Assembly: GCF_022458985.1 (NCBI RefSeq)
Contig: NC_061774.1
Location: forward strand, 13,630,616 to 13,694,615
Source: Mugil cephalus
Lineage: Eukaryota > Chordata > Actinopteri > Mugiliformes > Mugilidae
Direction of reading: 5' to 3'
Length of the DNA: 64,000 nucleotides
The stretch's first letter is position 1; each line of letters starts with the position of its first letter. A program made the position numbers and the translations under genes. The notes beneath the pieces are model-generated. The model did no database searches and was not told the origin of the DNA. It saw only the letters and a program-made list of their open reading frames with translations. Below are positions 22,916 through 34,285 of the stretch, one piece after another.

Positions 22916-25900
22916 ATGTTACCTGTGTTTCTGATAGTTTTCAGTCTGCTCTTTGGTGAGTAGATTGAAAAACAAAAGAAAGTGCTATCTGACCATTGTG
23001 TCTCCTCAGCTTGAAGCGTAATTTAACCCTTAAATGGGCAAGCACATTTTAACATTTTGGAAAAATAAATAATTGCTATTTTATGATGTTTATGGGCCAT
23101 AAGAACACAATTTCATGATTTTGTTTTTTCAGAATATCATTTTTATTTCCTATGTTACAGTTTGTATCTCCCAAGATATGTTGCTTTTAAAACGTTTAAA
23201 AACATATGATATGCTTTCCTGTTTTGCATAAATAGTTATAACAATACAACAGGAGCTCGCTAAGGTGACTGTTTTGGTGTCGCATTTGACCACAGTGAAC
23301 TTTGCATCATTGTCAATGGGAAAATCAAAGCTGCCTCTTCCTCTTCGTGAGGAGGTCTCGATCTTCCAATTTGCAACCCTTCAGCCGATTCTCTTCAAAT
23401 GATACCCGAACTTCTCAGGCCCATAGACTCCTTTAAAGTTAGTTATCAATCTCATTGATGTGAAATAGGTGTCAAAGTGGACAATGCAATCGTAGGGGTT
23501 TTTCACAGCTGCAGAACAATCCTTTCACCTAACCCAAACTTCTGTTTTTAGTTTGAGTACCATCATCAAATGCAGACTTCCTTGTGTAAACCATGAAGTT
23601 GACATAAAACCAGACAACCCAGCTCGCATAAAGATCTTGAACCCCGATTTCTTGGGTTTGCTAGGCTAGGCTCGGTAAATAGAGACTCCCAGCTTCTTTT
23701 GCCTTTGTATCTGACCGTCATTTCATCAGTTGGTTCCTTTATCTGAATCAGATGAACAATCAGGTGACAAAACTACAGACATCACCACTCTCTTTCTTGC
23801 AGGCCTACTGCATGTACTGATGGTAATTCCCTGAAAACACATACACGCTGGTGAATAAATCAGTAATACATGTTTACATGTCCTTACATGCTTCGTGTCT
23901 CAGTATTCATTATCTTTGTGATTGAAGGTTTGTCTGCTGGTGAAGAGGTGTGCCATGGGAGCAAATTTAAGCTGCCATTAAGATATACTCCCCCTCTTTA
24001 CAATGGACCATTATACTTCATACCAAGTAATGGGGGGCCCAAGAAACTGGTGATGGACAATGGGGAGGTGAGAAGTGTCTGGTACCAGGTAGTGTCGTCA
24101 AGATACCAACATTTTGGTACCAGTACCAACATGTATTTCAATACTTTTCGATACTTTTTCAAATAAAAAGAGGGCACAAAAAATGTCATTGCTGACTTTA
24201 TTTTAATAGAAAATCTTGGAACAAGAACACAATTTTAAAATAAATAAAATAAAAAATTATTCAAAACACTAGGCCTTTTCTAGGTCCTACTTTAGGCCGT
24301 CTTAAATAGGACCAATGTCTTTAAATGGTATTTTACTATACTGTAGTCTTTATAACATATTAAATGGCTAAATGTGTATGTAAACGTTTTTTGCTTTATA
24401 AAGATCATACATTCATGCATTTTACAGCTCTGTAAAAAAATTAACGGACCACTTCAGATTTATTGTAAATCACCATGTCTACATGTAGGGCAAAAAGTTT
24501 CAAAAACTACCGGTACAATCAAATGCAGTATAGTGCCGTTTTAAATGCCTCAGTACCGCGGTACCAATTTAGTACCGGTATGCCGAACAACCCTTAGTAC
24601 CAGGTTGATCGATTCAAGGCCAGATTTGGAATGTGATAAATATCTGCATCTCTTTAAATGAGCGAACCAAATTTTAAATGATATTGAATAGAATATCCGT
24701 TCTGAGTGAATTTATATGTGCTTTCATCTTGCAGGTGAAGGACCCACGCTTCACACTCAGCACTCACTCCTTTCACTTAAACGACGTGATGGAAAGAGAT
24801 GATGGATATTTTTCCACATCGTTTAATGGTGAAAACATGATTGCCAAACTGGAATATCTGGGTGAGAGCTTTTAGTGTGTTTTTTTTCTTTTGTTCTTAG
24901 GTAGAGGGGGAAGTGTTGGTTGAAAGTGTAGTTGCATGTCCCATCACTTCTTTCCTGCTGCTGTTGGCTAGGCTAGTCGGCTGGTGTCTTCTTGTTGGTA
25001 GCTGACTGCTAGCCTGCTGGTTGCTGCTTTTCAGTTGGGCTAGGCTTCTAAATGTGTTTTGCCTCACATCATGGCACAAGGGATTGTAACATCTTATCCT
25101 TTGTATTGATGAATATGTTCCTATTCTCCCATAAAATATTTCTATAATCGTGTATCCTACCAGCTCTGGGCAGTGTTCCTAAATACAGTAAGTTAAAATC
25201 AACTTTTCTTAATGTGTGTTTTCAGATTGTGCCCACAATATCTCAAAGAAATATGGGTATGGGTGGAGCGAGGAGATCCCTTCACACGCCAGTTTCCTGG
25301 AATACACTAATTTGAATAGTTCAGACCACCCAAAGATCCTGTGGAATCGCACAGACCCTGAAGTCATTGTCGGACAAAAAGGACGAGTGATAATAAATGC
25401 CTTTGAGATTTTGTACCTCACCCAGGAAGACAATGGCTACTACAACTTCAGGAAAAGAGACAACACTCTTCTGTATAGGGGGCGCCTCGTGGTAGAAGGT
25501 GATTTTAGGAGCTTCATATAAGCCGCATGTGAGATTTTAGATTACTGTGTACCACATTAAATGTTCTCATACAATCTGATTTGTCCCACACAGGAGAAAC
25601 TATACACTATGATCCAAAGAAGGATGATCACCTCACCATCAATTTTCCTTGGATTGAATCCACATGGACAGTGACTTTTACCCCTAAGGGGAAAATGAAA
25701 CCCCACACAGTGATGAAAGCTGGGTTTCCAGTCATCAGTGGAAGCTGGTTCAGTCATAGAATTCAGGTTCTGAAAAATAAGTTTGAAATTAATCCTGTGG
25801 AAAGCACCGACTCTGGTACCTTTGAGTTCAGAGACCCGCAAGGCAACCTGGCATTGACTGCGATAGTGGAGGTATATCAAGGTGAGCAACATTCCTTCTT

Positions 25901-26836
25901 ATCTAGAGAAAAACTACTGACAATTCAAACTGAGACAAACCTTCACCTCATAACGTATTTCCCTTTCCCTTATTTGTCCTCTTGTAGAGTCTTCTGCATT
26001 GAAATATTTACTTGCCATTGGCGGGATTATCCTTGTGGGGATCCTCTGTTGTTGCTGTTTCTGTTGTAGAAGAAGGTGTTGTAATGGAGACAAGTCTGCT
26101 TCTCAGGCTGCAGCAGCTCCTGCTGTGTATTACCATGTAGGTATTTCTCTAAATGCTCATTCAGACCAAGTGTTATTATAGATGTTTATTTTTTATTTCA
26201 GTGTGCTTGTTCCAATTACAGGGTGATCATAAACCTGCAGGTCAAAGTTACTCAGCTGTACCGCCTCCTCCAGCTTTCTCTCATCAGCCTCAGACCTCGT
26301 TGTACCCTACAGCTACCTCCTATGAGCCAGCAGTAAGTGGGAAAAAAAAAATCTGTTTCCAAATATATTTGATTCAAAAACTGCAACAAGGAATAATGTC
26401 AGCCAATATAAAGACTTTAAAATAAAACTATTGTGTGCTGTCCTCCGTCTTTTTTTTGTTTTGTTTTTGTCTTACAGGTGTACCACCCTGTTAACGTCCA
26501 TGTGAACCCTTCTCAGCCTGAGGTACACACAGAGTTCCCCTTGAATGCATAAGAAAAAAAATAGTCTTCATTCAAAGACAAATTTCCTTAACTTATACAC
26601 ATTTTTCATTGACACATATTGATTTTCCTTTTCTTTTTATTCACTGCTGCCTCCAGATTACACTACCAGCAGGGCCGATACCTGCTCCAGGTCCATCTGT
26701 CGGCTCAGACGTTCTCTCCTCAGACTCTGAGCTGAGGTTTAAGCAGAAGGGACTGGCCCTTTCCTCTGCTTCTCCTCTCAGCGTAGACTCTACTTCTTGT
26801 GACGTTTACACCTCAGATAAACTAAACTTCCTGTAA
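22916..26836 (+). CDS. Ig-superfamily membrane protein A (unnamed teleost family)
   Basis: Nine coding exons: 22916-22955, 23928-24088, 24735-24861, 25226-25498, 25594-25881, 25988-26136, 26222-26332, 26478-26522 and 26657-26836. They total 1374 nt, or 457 residues, all in phase. Order: signal peptide (MLPVFLIVFSLLFG); Ig-like domain 1 split over two exons; Ig-like domain 2 (LTQEDNGYYNF); Ig-like domain 3 (STDSGTFEFRD); membrane span (LLAIGGIILVGIL) running into a cysteine cluster (CCCCFCCRRRCC) that could be palmitoylated; then a Pro/Tyr-rich tail ending CDVYTSDKLNFL. The domains carry few canonical Ig cysteines. I do not recognise a named gene. Genes B and C downstream are paralogues, so this is a local family, perhaps immune. 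Intron 1 holds a piggyBac relic and intron 2 a hAT element. Confidence 0.8.
23027..23720 (-). mobile_element. piggyBac transposase relic in intron 1 of gene A
   Basis: On the minus strand, broken frames read KPKKSGFKIFMRAGLSGF, then KNPYDCIVHFDTYFTS, then GVYGPEKFGYHLKR, then RGRG. This is the order of motifs in the catalytic part of PGBD/piggyBac transposases. The lower end abuts a TTAA (23023-23026), the target of this superfamily, followed by CCCTTAAATGGGCA. The upper end was not fixed. Several stops and frame changes make it inactive. Confidence 0.7.
24090..24596. mobile_element. Non-autonomous hAT-like element at the exon 2 donor of gene A
   Basis: A 507-bp insertion flanked by the 8-bp direct repeat GTACCAGG (24082-24089 and 24597-24604). 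It is absent from the matching place in gene B (32370-32376). The ends form an imperfect inverted repeat: TAGTGTCGTCAAGATACC at the left and TAAGGGTTGTTCGGCATACC read inward from the right, both running into TTGGTACC-like sequence. No transposase frame is present. The 8-bp duplication fits hAT. Confidence 0.8.
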
Positions 26837-29443
26837 AGAGCAAGCTGAGATTGGTCATGTTAAAGTTGAATTCATGTTTTTTTAGCCCCCGACTGGACTG
26901 TGTACTATACGCACTTTAAAATATAAAGATAGTTTGGTTACCTACAGTAGAGGGAGGTTAGCAGCACACCTCCAGTTTGTAGAAGCAGACATGTGTATTG
27001 GCTCAGAAGCCATGCAATGATCGGATGTGGACGAACCAGGCAACAAAATGTGTTTCCTAACGCAATAGGCATCTTAAACTTAATTATATCGAATAAACCT
27101 TGCAGAAGGACTTTCTCTGATCGAGAACTGAAACCATCATATCAATCTATTCTTTTCTCATCACACAGACTTGCTGGTCTACTGCTGCCTCCATTAGTTT
27201 GTTTCATTGTGTGAGTTTGTTCACATGTTCAGACTCTTGTTTGGTCAAAACAAAACTCACACGCAGGTGCCTTTTACTGCTGATTCTGTCCACAACAGTC
27301 TATTACTTAGTTTCTGTGTAAGCACTGCTCTCTGGTTTTTAGGTCATACACTGAATATGGATCACTACATACAACCATCATTTAAAATGATCAATTTACA
27401 TTTTTGTAACATCAGCCTGATAAGACTGTCAGAAAGGGATTGAGCAGAAAAAATGGTGTCCTTCACATTACATCCTTAAGTATGTCATATCTTCTCTCTC
27501 TGACAAAGACATTTATGAACAAACCAATCAATATTAATATTTTTGTTTCTACTTAACTCTAAATTGGTTGTACGGGTGTAGCTTAAAGTTAAGCAGTTTA
27601 ATTCTGCCATAATATACAAGAAATATGCGTGCCATACATTTGAGCTTTAATTTTGTGCAAATAATATACACATGATCCTGCTAGATGAGGTATAAGATGA
27701 AGAGGATGATGTTACCAGCTTTACTTATTGTTGTCAACTACTTTATATTTTACATCATTTGCCTTCTGCTCCATATATAATGTATTTCTACATTATGAGT
27801 TATGATATTGATATTGGCTTATTTCATGTTTGTTATATACTTTGCAAAAGTGTCAGTCCTAAATCTGGGTCTGTCTGTGTTTTTGTTGCTCCTGTGCAAC
27901 TTCGACTGTTATCTTTTTTGGATCATGAAATACAATGATAATATTTTTTATACATGTGTTTGTTTGTATTATATGAAAATATATAATCCCGATTTTTGTT
28001 ATTTAGTAAAAATGCCACTGAATCTTAAAACCTTAACTTTATCATTAAAACCCACATCAGGATGAAGTAGAAACAATATTGTCAATGTATTTAGCATAGA
28101 AGAATTAAACTGCCGGGTTCAATTATCGGGGGCTCAATTATTGTTGCATGCATTCCCACACGAAGTGCAACAAGATCATCTCAGTGAGTGCACCGATGGA
28201 CGTTATTTCTCTGAAACTGTGGTCAGTGCTGTGAGTAAACAGATTTAATGTATAAAATGGTGCATTACCCTTATAATCAATACATCCTGATTAAAGGATT
28301 ACAGAAAGGCTTTACATGCAGATTGAACATTTGAAATTATATAACAAAAACATTGTCAAAAGGCTACCAAATATTCTAATTAAAATGTATGTGCTCCATG
28401 GCTTTCTTGTATCACAGATTGGTTATTCTATACTTAAAGCAGAAAGATAAGATTGGCATTGTGAATTGAATTTATTCTGAGTGAAGTTTTGTATTCAGTT
28501 TCAATCCTAACTGTCTGCAGGTCTGAAATATAGCAACTTCAGAAACTGAGGAAGTAAGCACTAAACAAAGCATGTGGGAAATTATACAAATGACTTCACC
28601 AAACCACATGTATTCCTCTGAGGAGCAGAAAGACGGGCAACACAGACTTTCAGTTTAGTTTAATTCAGGTCAATGCAGTTTTAGGTATACACCATCAATA
28701 GCAATACAAAAATCAATAACCATCACAAGACTGTTTACAAAACCTGGCCTGAAACCCCCAGAGCAAGCACAAACAATTTGGGAAAGAACCATGAAGAAAC
28801 CTTGAGCATAGCCCAGCTCATATGGAGGGACCCATCTGCTTGAGGCCAGCGGAGGGGAAGGAAAGGAAGATGGAGAGAGGGACGTGCAGCTATTAACATG
28901 CTGCACAGTAGTACCAAGCAAAAGAAGGAAAAGTAATAAAGAAATTATAGAATAGGAGCTCAGTGGCAGAGAGAAGGACGTGGAGTTCTCTGGGTCTCCT
29001 GTTGTTCTGGGTACAAATAGGAGGTATGCATTGACGTCACTGCCGCCCGGGGCCACGCCTCCTGAGTGGCCAAAACTGGTGAAATGTATCAGTAAATACA
29101 GCGAGACCAGGAAAAATGCGAATTATCAGATCAAATTAAAGGCAATTGGACTCAACAATGATCCATACCAACTAGTATGGATTTGGAAAAGTGGATTAGC
29201 CTCAGTTTCAGTTAGTTTTAGTTCATTTCTGTTATGATAAATGTAGCTAAATAAAATACACTAACGCTAGGAGCTTTACTGAGAAGTAATGTTTACTGTT
29301 ATTTATTGTTGTAAAAGAAATAGTTACTTTTGGCTATTGTGCTTGATGCTTCCAGATGCGTCATCTACATGTCCGCCCTGTATGTTGGCTATGTTTGGCT
29401 GCATTCAACTCCATTCGTCTTCTAGATGACGTCAACTATATGC
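26837..29443. other. Intergenic between genes A and B, first part
   Basis: The first several hundred bases should be the 3' untranslated region of gene A; part (26837-26980 and 27190-27240) is similar to sequence after gene B (34286-34450). AT-rich, with no further exon or RNA gene supported. The open frame at 28670-29056 on the minus strand has no recognisable domain and unlikely composition, and was not annotated. Confidence 0.5.
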
Positions 29444-29514
29444 CCAAGCCGAATGGAACTGAACATAGCTTAACAAACCGTTTGTTAAGTTATGTTCAGT
29501 TCCATTCGGCTTGG
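29444..29514. repeat. 71-bp near-perfect palindrome
   Basis: Two 35-base arms around a single central C: ccaagccgaatggaactgaa on the left is mirrored by ttcagttccattcggcttgg on the right. By eye I see one mismatched pair in the arms. Such a structure can form a cruciform or hairpin. It may be the core of a foldback element, although no target duplication was identified. Confidence 0.85.
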
Positions 29515-30170
29515 ACTGCGTGATTAGACAACACAAGTTTAATTTATTTTTCACAATATGTCTGGAATGGATATCTCAATAAAGGTTTTTATTTATAATT
29601 TTCGATTAATAATAATAATAATTCATAAAAAATTAAAGTAACAAAATGTCAAGATAATTTGAGTTCAATCCAATAATTTGTATAGTAGGCACAAAAGGAT
29701 TTAATAAGTTTTATCCTGAAAAAGATTAAATAAAAATACAGCTTTTATCAATTTATACCAAGAATAAAAGGACAAAACAAAACCGATAACGTGCTCTGCC
29801 TCGATAACAACCGCTAACTGCTAACCTCTCCTCCGCTTCTTCCTGTTGTCCAACCAATTACAAAACGCGATGTCCCCTACGTCGTGACGTCATCAGGAAG
29901 CGACGGATACTCAGGACGAGCACTTCTGGTAGGGCTTGCCGACGTTAAGTTTCAACACTATTAAAATTGGGCTTTTAATGTAGTACAAAAAAGAGTTATG
30001 CTATAAGTTATAACAGCATTTTATCCATAGATGCAGATTTGCAAATGTCACACCACTGTTTTTAACTTTTATGAATGAGCTGATTAACATAAAAAAAAAT
30101 TGAAACAAAACAAGCCTTATGCGTTCACAATAGCTTACTTTGATTCGTGATTAAATCTCTGACCCTGACT

Positions 30171-30201
<31 letters not shown>

Positions 30202-31443
30202 TATATATATATTCTACTTTTTGCTTCTCTTTTCTTTGGCAGATATCTGTAAAAATATATCTCCGACTGCTTTTCAAATCTGTTGGTACAGTCAGTTGCA
30301 CAACAGCTCATCACCATTTTTTAATTAATTTTAGAATTTAGACTCTATTAAAGTCTAGGACTAAAGTCTTTTTGCCACTCAGTGACCGTAACCATGGATA
30401 CTTCGTTTGCGGTGACGCCGCGTGCATACTCTCCACAGATATGCATACCCCATTGACTGTTGCCAAAGCAACATCCCCCATGCGCGCCCCGCCCACTGAC
30501 TGGATTTCCCGGAATAAAGGGGCGTGGTTACAGGAGACATTTAAAGGGTCATCGCACAGATATACAGCATGCGGCACACAGTCAATGGTAAATCACAACA
30601 GAGCGACTCGCTGTGAAAAGGTCTGTGAGAAATTTTAACCATGATATGTCACAGATTCCATCAAGACACGAAAGAAATATATCAACGTACTGAATAGGGC
30701 ATCAGATGTCCTCGTTAAATAACGTCATACTTTTTATTAACATGATATTGATCATCGGTGTTGCCAGGTAGACAGCTGATGGTTTCCACTTAAAATGCTA
30801 TTCAAAACACACACAAACCCTACGACAACAATTGAAGAGACATATAATTTCATACTTTATTTATTAATTTGCGTATATTTATAGGCTGTCACAAAAAGCA
30901 ATGCAGTCAGAGCATATAAATAATCAGGAAACAAACGTCAGACACACAGAAATGCACTTTGGCTTTGGTTCAAATAAGCCTCAATAAGTAATGACAAAAA
31001 CGCCTAAGTGATCCCAAACCAGCCTTAATTTTATTCACCCGCCCAAGTCTATGTTTTCACCCGCAAGACAAAATTTAGATTTCAAACCACCCAATTAGCT
31101 GTGAAGTCCCGCGATCTGGCAACAAGATGGTCGTTCGAGTGCAAACATGTGTGTACCGATGGTACACATATGTTGAACCTACTGCGCAGGACTGCACTCG
31201 CCCATTATGTTTCGCCTTAGACCTGGATACATACATTTCCAGACGGGACAAAGACATCGCTGTCATTATTCTGCAGTGAGTAGGTTAAACAATTCACTTT
31301 CTGTAGCTTGTGTTGGTAGAACCGGGTTTCAAAACTTGTGAGGTAAATTACTTGTAGAGAAATTATTACACCAAAGGGACAAATGTTATGACGGAAACGA
31401 CAGGCTTCCCTCATTCGTCCCTATCCCTCTGTCTTTACAGGAC
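29515..31443. other. Intergenic between genes A and B, second part
   Basis: Contains a CRE-like TGACGTCA inside cgtcgtgacgtcatcagg at about 29880-29897 and a CA microsatellite at 30173-30199. No exon is supported. The last ~60 bases before 31444 closely match the bases before gene A's signal exon (ctgtcttt(a/g)caggacatg), so they belong to the duplicated unit. Confidence 0.5.
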
Positions 31444-34285
31444 ATGTTACTTGCGTTTTTGACGGTTTCGTGTGTCTTCTTTGGTGAGTAGATTTGGTAA
31501 AACTTCCACTAACCCATGAGTTGTACAGAGACCGGGGTTTGTTGTAACGGACTCCTTCAATGAGAAATAATATGATGTGATAGTGATATGACGTTGCACA
31601 TGCGCAGTAGCATTATTCCTCTGCCTGTGAAGGTCCGCAGTCATCCAGGTCATGGTTATCCAAAAGGCGTTGAATAAAGGCAACTCGACCTGTAGAATTT
31701 CTTGAAGACGTTTCGCTACTGATCTGAGTGAAGAAGAACTTAAAAAGCTACTCGGATGAGTGGCGAAATGTCTTCAAGAAATTCTACAAGTCCAGTTGCC
31801 TTTATTCAACGCCTTGTGGATTCTTCTACTGTGGATTCATTTATGAAATATAGTCTAAATTTGTTTTTTTCTTTCTTCTTTCTAAAGTTTAATGTTTGTA
31901 ACCTTGATTTGAAAAGTGTTATGCGAATAAAGATCATTATTATTAATTATTATATTAATTTTATCTATAGGTTAGTGGTAAAACGTCGTATAAACAACCT
32001 TTGCTAACAATGTGTCATTAGTTAGTTTTAACCATGGCTGCCAGATAAGAGGCAATTTTAACACTGCATCTAAAAGATTAGTCACAAGGTTGCTGTGGAT
32101 TAATTTTAATTAACTGACAGTAGTTTATATAGTTTATATATTTTTATAGGAACTGTACATTATGTTTTGGATGTTCTGTATCTCAATAATCCCTCCCTAT
32201 CTTTGTGATTGAAGGTTCATCTGTTGGTGAAGAAGTGTGCTATGGGCACAAATTTAAGTTACCATTAGAATATAGTCCCCCTCTTTACAATGGACCATTA
32301 TACTTCATACCAAGTAATGGGGGCCCCAGGAAACTGGTGATGGACGATGGGGAGGTGAGAAGTGTCTGGTACCAGGTTGATCGATTCAATGCCAGATTTG
32401 GAATGTGACAAATATCTGCATCTCTTCAAATGAGCGAACCAAATTTTAAATGATGCTGAATAGAATATCTGTCCTGAGTAAATTTATTTGTGCTATCCAT
32501 CTTGCAGGTGAAGGACCCACGCTTCACACTCAGCACTTACTCCTTTCACTTAAACGACGTGATGGAAAGAGATGATGGATATTTTTCCACATCGTTTAAT
32601 GGTGAAAACATGATTGCCAAACTGAAATATCTGGGTGAGGGCTTTAGTGTATGTTTCTACTCTCCCATAAAATATTTCTGTAATCAAGTATCATGTAACT
32701 TTCCTTAATGTGTTTTTTCAGATTGTGCTGAAAGTATCTCAAGGAAATATGGGCATGAGTGGAGCAAAAGGATCCCTTCATACGCCAGTTTCCTGGAATA
32801 CACTAATTTGAATAGTTCAGACCACCCAAAGATCCTGTGGAATCGCACAGACCCTGAAGTCATTGTCGGACAAAAAGGACGAGTGATAATAAATGCCTTT
32901 GAGATTTTGCACCTCACCCAGGAAGACAATGGCTACTACAACTTCAGGAAAAGAGACAACACTCTTCTGTATAGGGGGCGCCTCGTGGTAGAAGGTGATT
33001 TTAGGATCTTCATAGAAGCCGCATGTGAGAGCTTAGATTACTGTGTACCACATTAAATGTTCTCATACAATCTGATTTGTCCCACACAGGGGAAACTATA
33101 CACTATGATCCAGAGTGGGACAGCCGCCTCATGATCGATTATCCTCGGACTGATCGCAAATGGACTGTGACTTTTACGCCTAAGGGGGAAATGAAACCCC
33201 AAACAGTGATGAAAGCAGGTGATCTGGTCAGCAGTGAACGCTGGTTCAGTTATAGAATTCAGGCTATATATCATGGAATAGAAATTAATCCTGTGGACAG
33301 CACCGACTCTGGTACCTTTGAGTTCAGAGACCCGCAAGGCAACCTGGCATTGACTGCGATAGTGGAGGTATATCAAGGTGAGCAACATTCCTTCTTATCT
33401 AGAGAAAAACTACTGACAATTCAAACTGAGACAATCCTCCACCTCATAACGTATTTCCCAAATATCTTCGTTCTCTTGCAGAGTTATCTGATGCAATGCA
33501 ATATTTAGTGCTCTTTGCCATGATGATCCTTGGATGGATTCTCTGCTGTTGCTGGTACAGTTGTAAAAGAAGTTGTAAAAAGGACAAGTCTGCCCCTCAG
33601 GCTGCAGAAGCTCCTGCTGTGCATGGCCATGTAGGTATTTCTCTAAATGCTCATTCAGACCAAGTGTTATTATTATGTTTCTTTTTTTTTTTTTATTTCA
33701 GTGTGCTTGTTCCAATTATAGGGTGATCATAAACCTGCAGCAAGTACTCAGCTTACCTCTCTCATCAGCCTCAGACCTCGTTGTACCCTACAGCTACCTC
33801 CTATGAGCCAGCAGTAAGTGGGGAAAAAAAACAGTTTCGAAATATATTTGATTCGAAAACTACAACAAAGAATGATGTCAGCCAATATAAAGACTTTATT
33901 TTGTTTTTGTTGTTTTTGTCTTACAGGTGTACCACCCTGTTAACATCCATGTGAACCCCTTTCAGCCTGAGGTACACACAGAGTTCCCCCTGAATGCATT
34001 TGAAAAAAAAAAGTCTTCATTCAAAGACAGATTTCCTTAACTTATACACATTTTTCATTGACACATATTGATTTTCCTTTTCTTTTTATTCACTGCTGCC
34101 TCCAGGTTACACCACCAGCAGGGCCGATACCTGCTCCATGTCCATCAGTCGGCCCAGGCGTTCTCTCCTCAGACTCTGAGCCGAGGTTTGAGACGAAAGG
34201 ACTGGCCCTTTCCTCTGCTTCTCCTCTCAACGTAGACTCTATTTCCTGTGACGTTTACACCTCAGATAAACTAAACCTCTTGTAA
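31444..34285 (+). CDS. Ig-superfamily membrane protein B (tandem paralogue of A)
   Basis: Same exon plan as gene A: 31444-31483, 32215-32375, 32508-32634, 32722-32994, 33090-33377, 33482-33630, 33722-33813, 33927-33971 and 34106-34285. Signal MLLAFLTVSCVFFG. Ig-like domains 1 and 2 are nearly identical to A; domain 3 is more diverged. Membrane span LVLFAMMILGWIL is followed by CCCW/CKRSCKK. Exon 7 is 19 nt shorter than in A. If used from 33722 it shifts the frame and the next exon stops soon. Two alternatives keep the frame: skipping exon 7, or using an internal acceptor after ctctctcatcag (exon 33769-33813). The final exon keeps the tail with DVYTSDKLNLL. Either a working gene with a shorter tail or an incipient pseudogene. 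Confidence 0.75.
31659..31820. mobile_element. Foldback (MITE-like) element in intron 1 of gene B
   Basis: A 162-bp inverted repeat. The left arm (tccaaaaggcgttgaataaa) is mirrored by the right arm (tttattcaacgccttgtgga), and the inner parts gaagacgtttcgc and gcgaaatgtcttc also pair, leaving a short loop near 31725-31750. Repeats with the phrase cttcaagaaattctacaagt are, from memory, common in teleost genomes. There is no coding capacity. Confidence 0.75.

Noticed and set aside
28670-29056. 128-codon minus-strand frame as a gene
   Set aside because: No recognisable domain, no supporting splice structure, low-complexity leucine/serine content and AT-rich surroundings; most likely chance.
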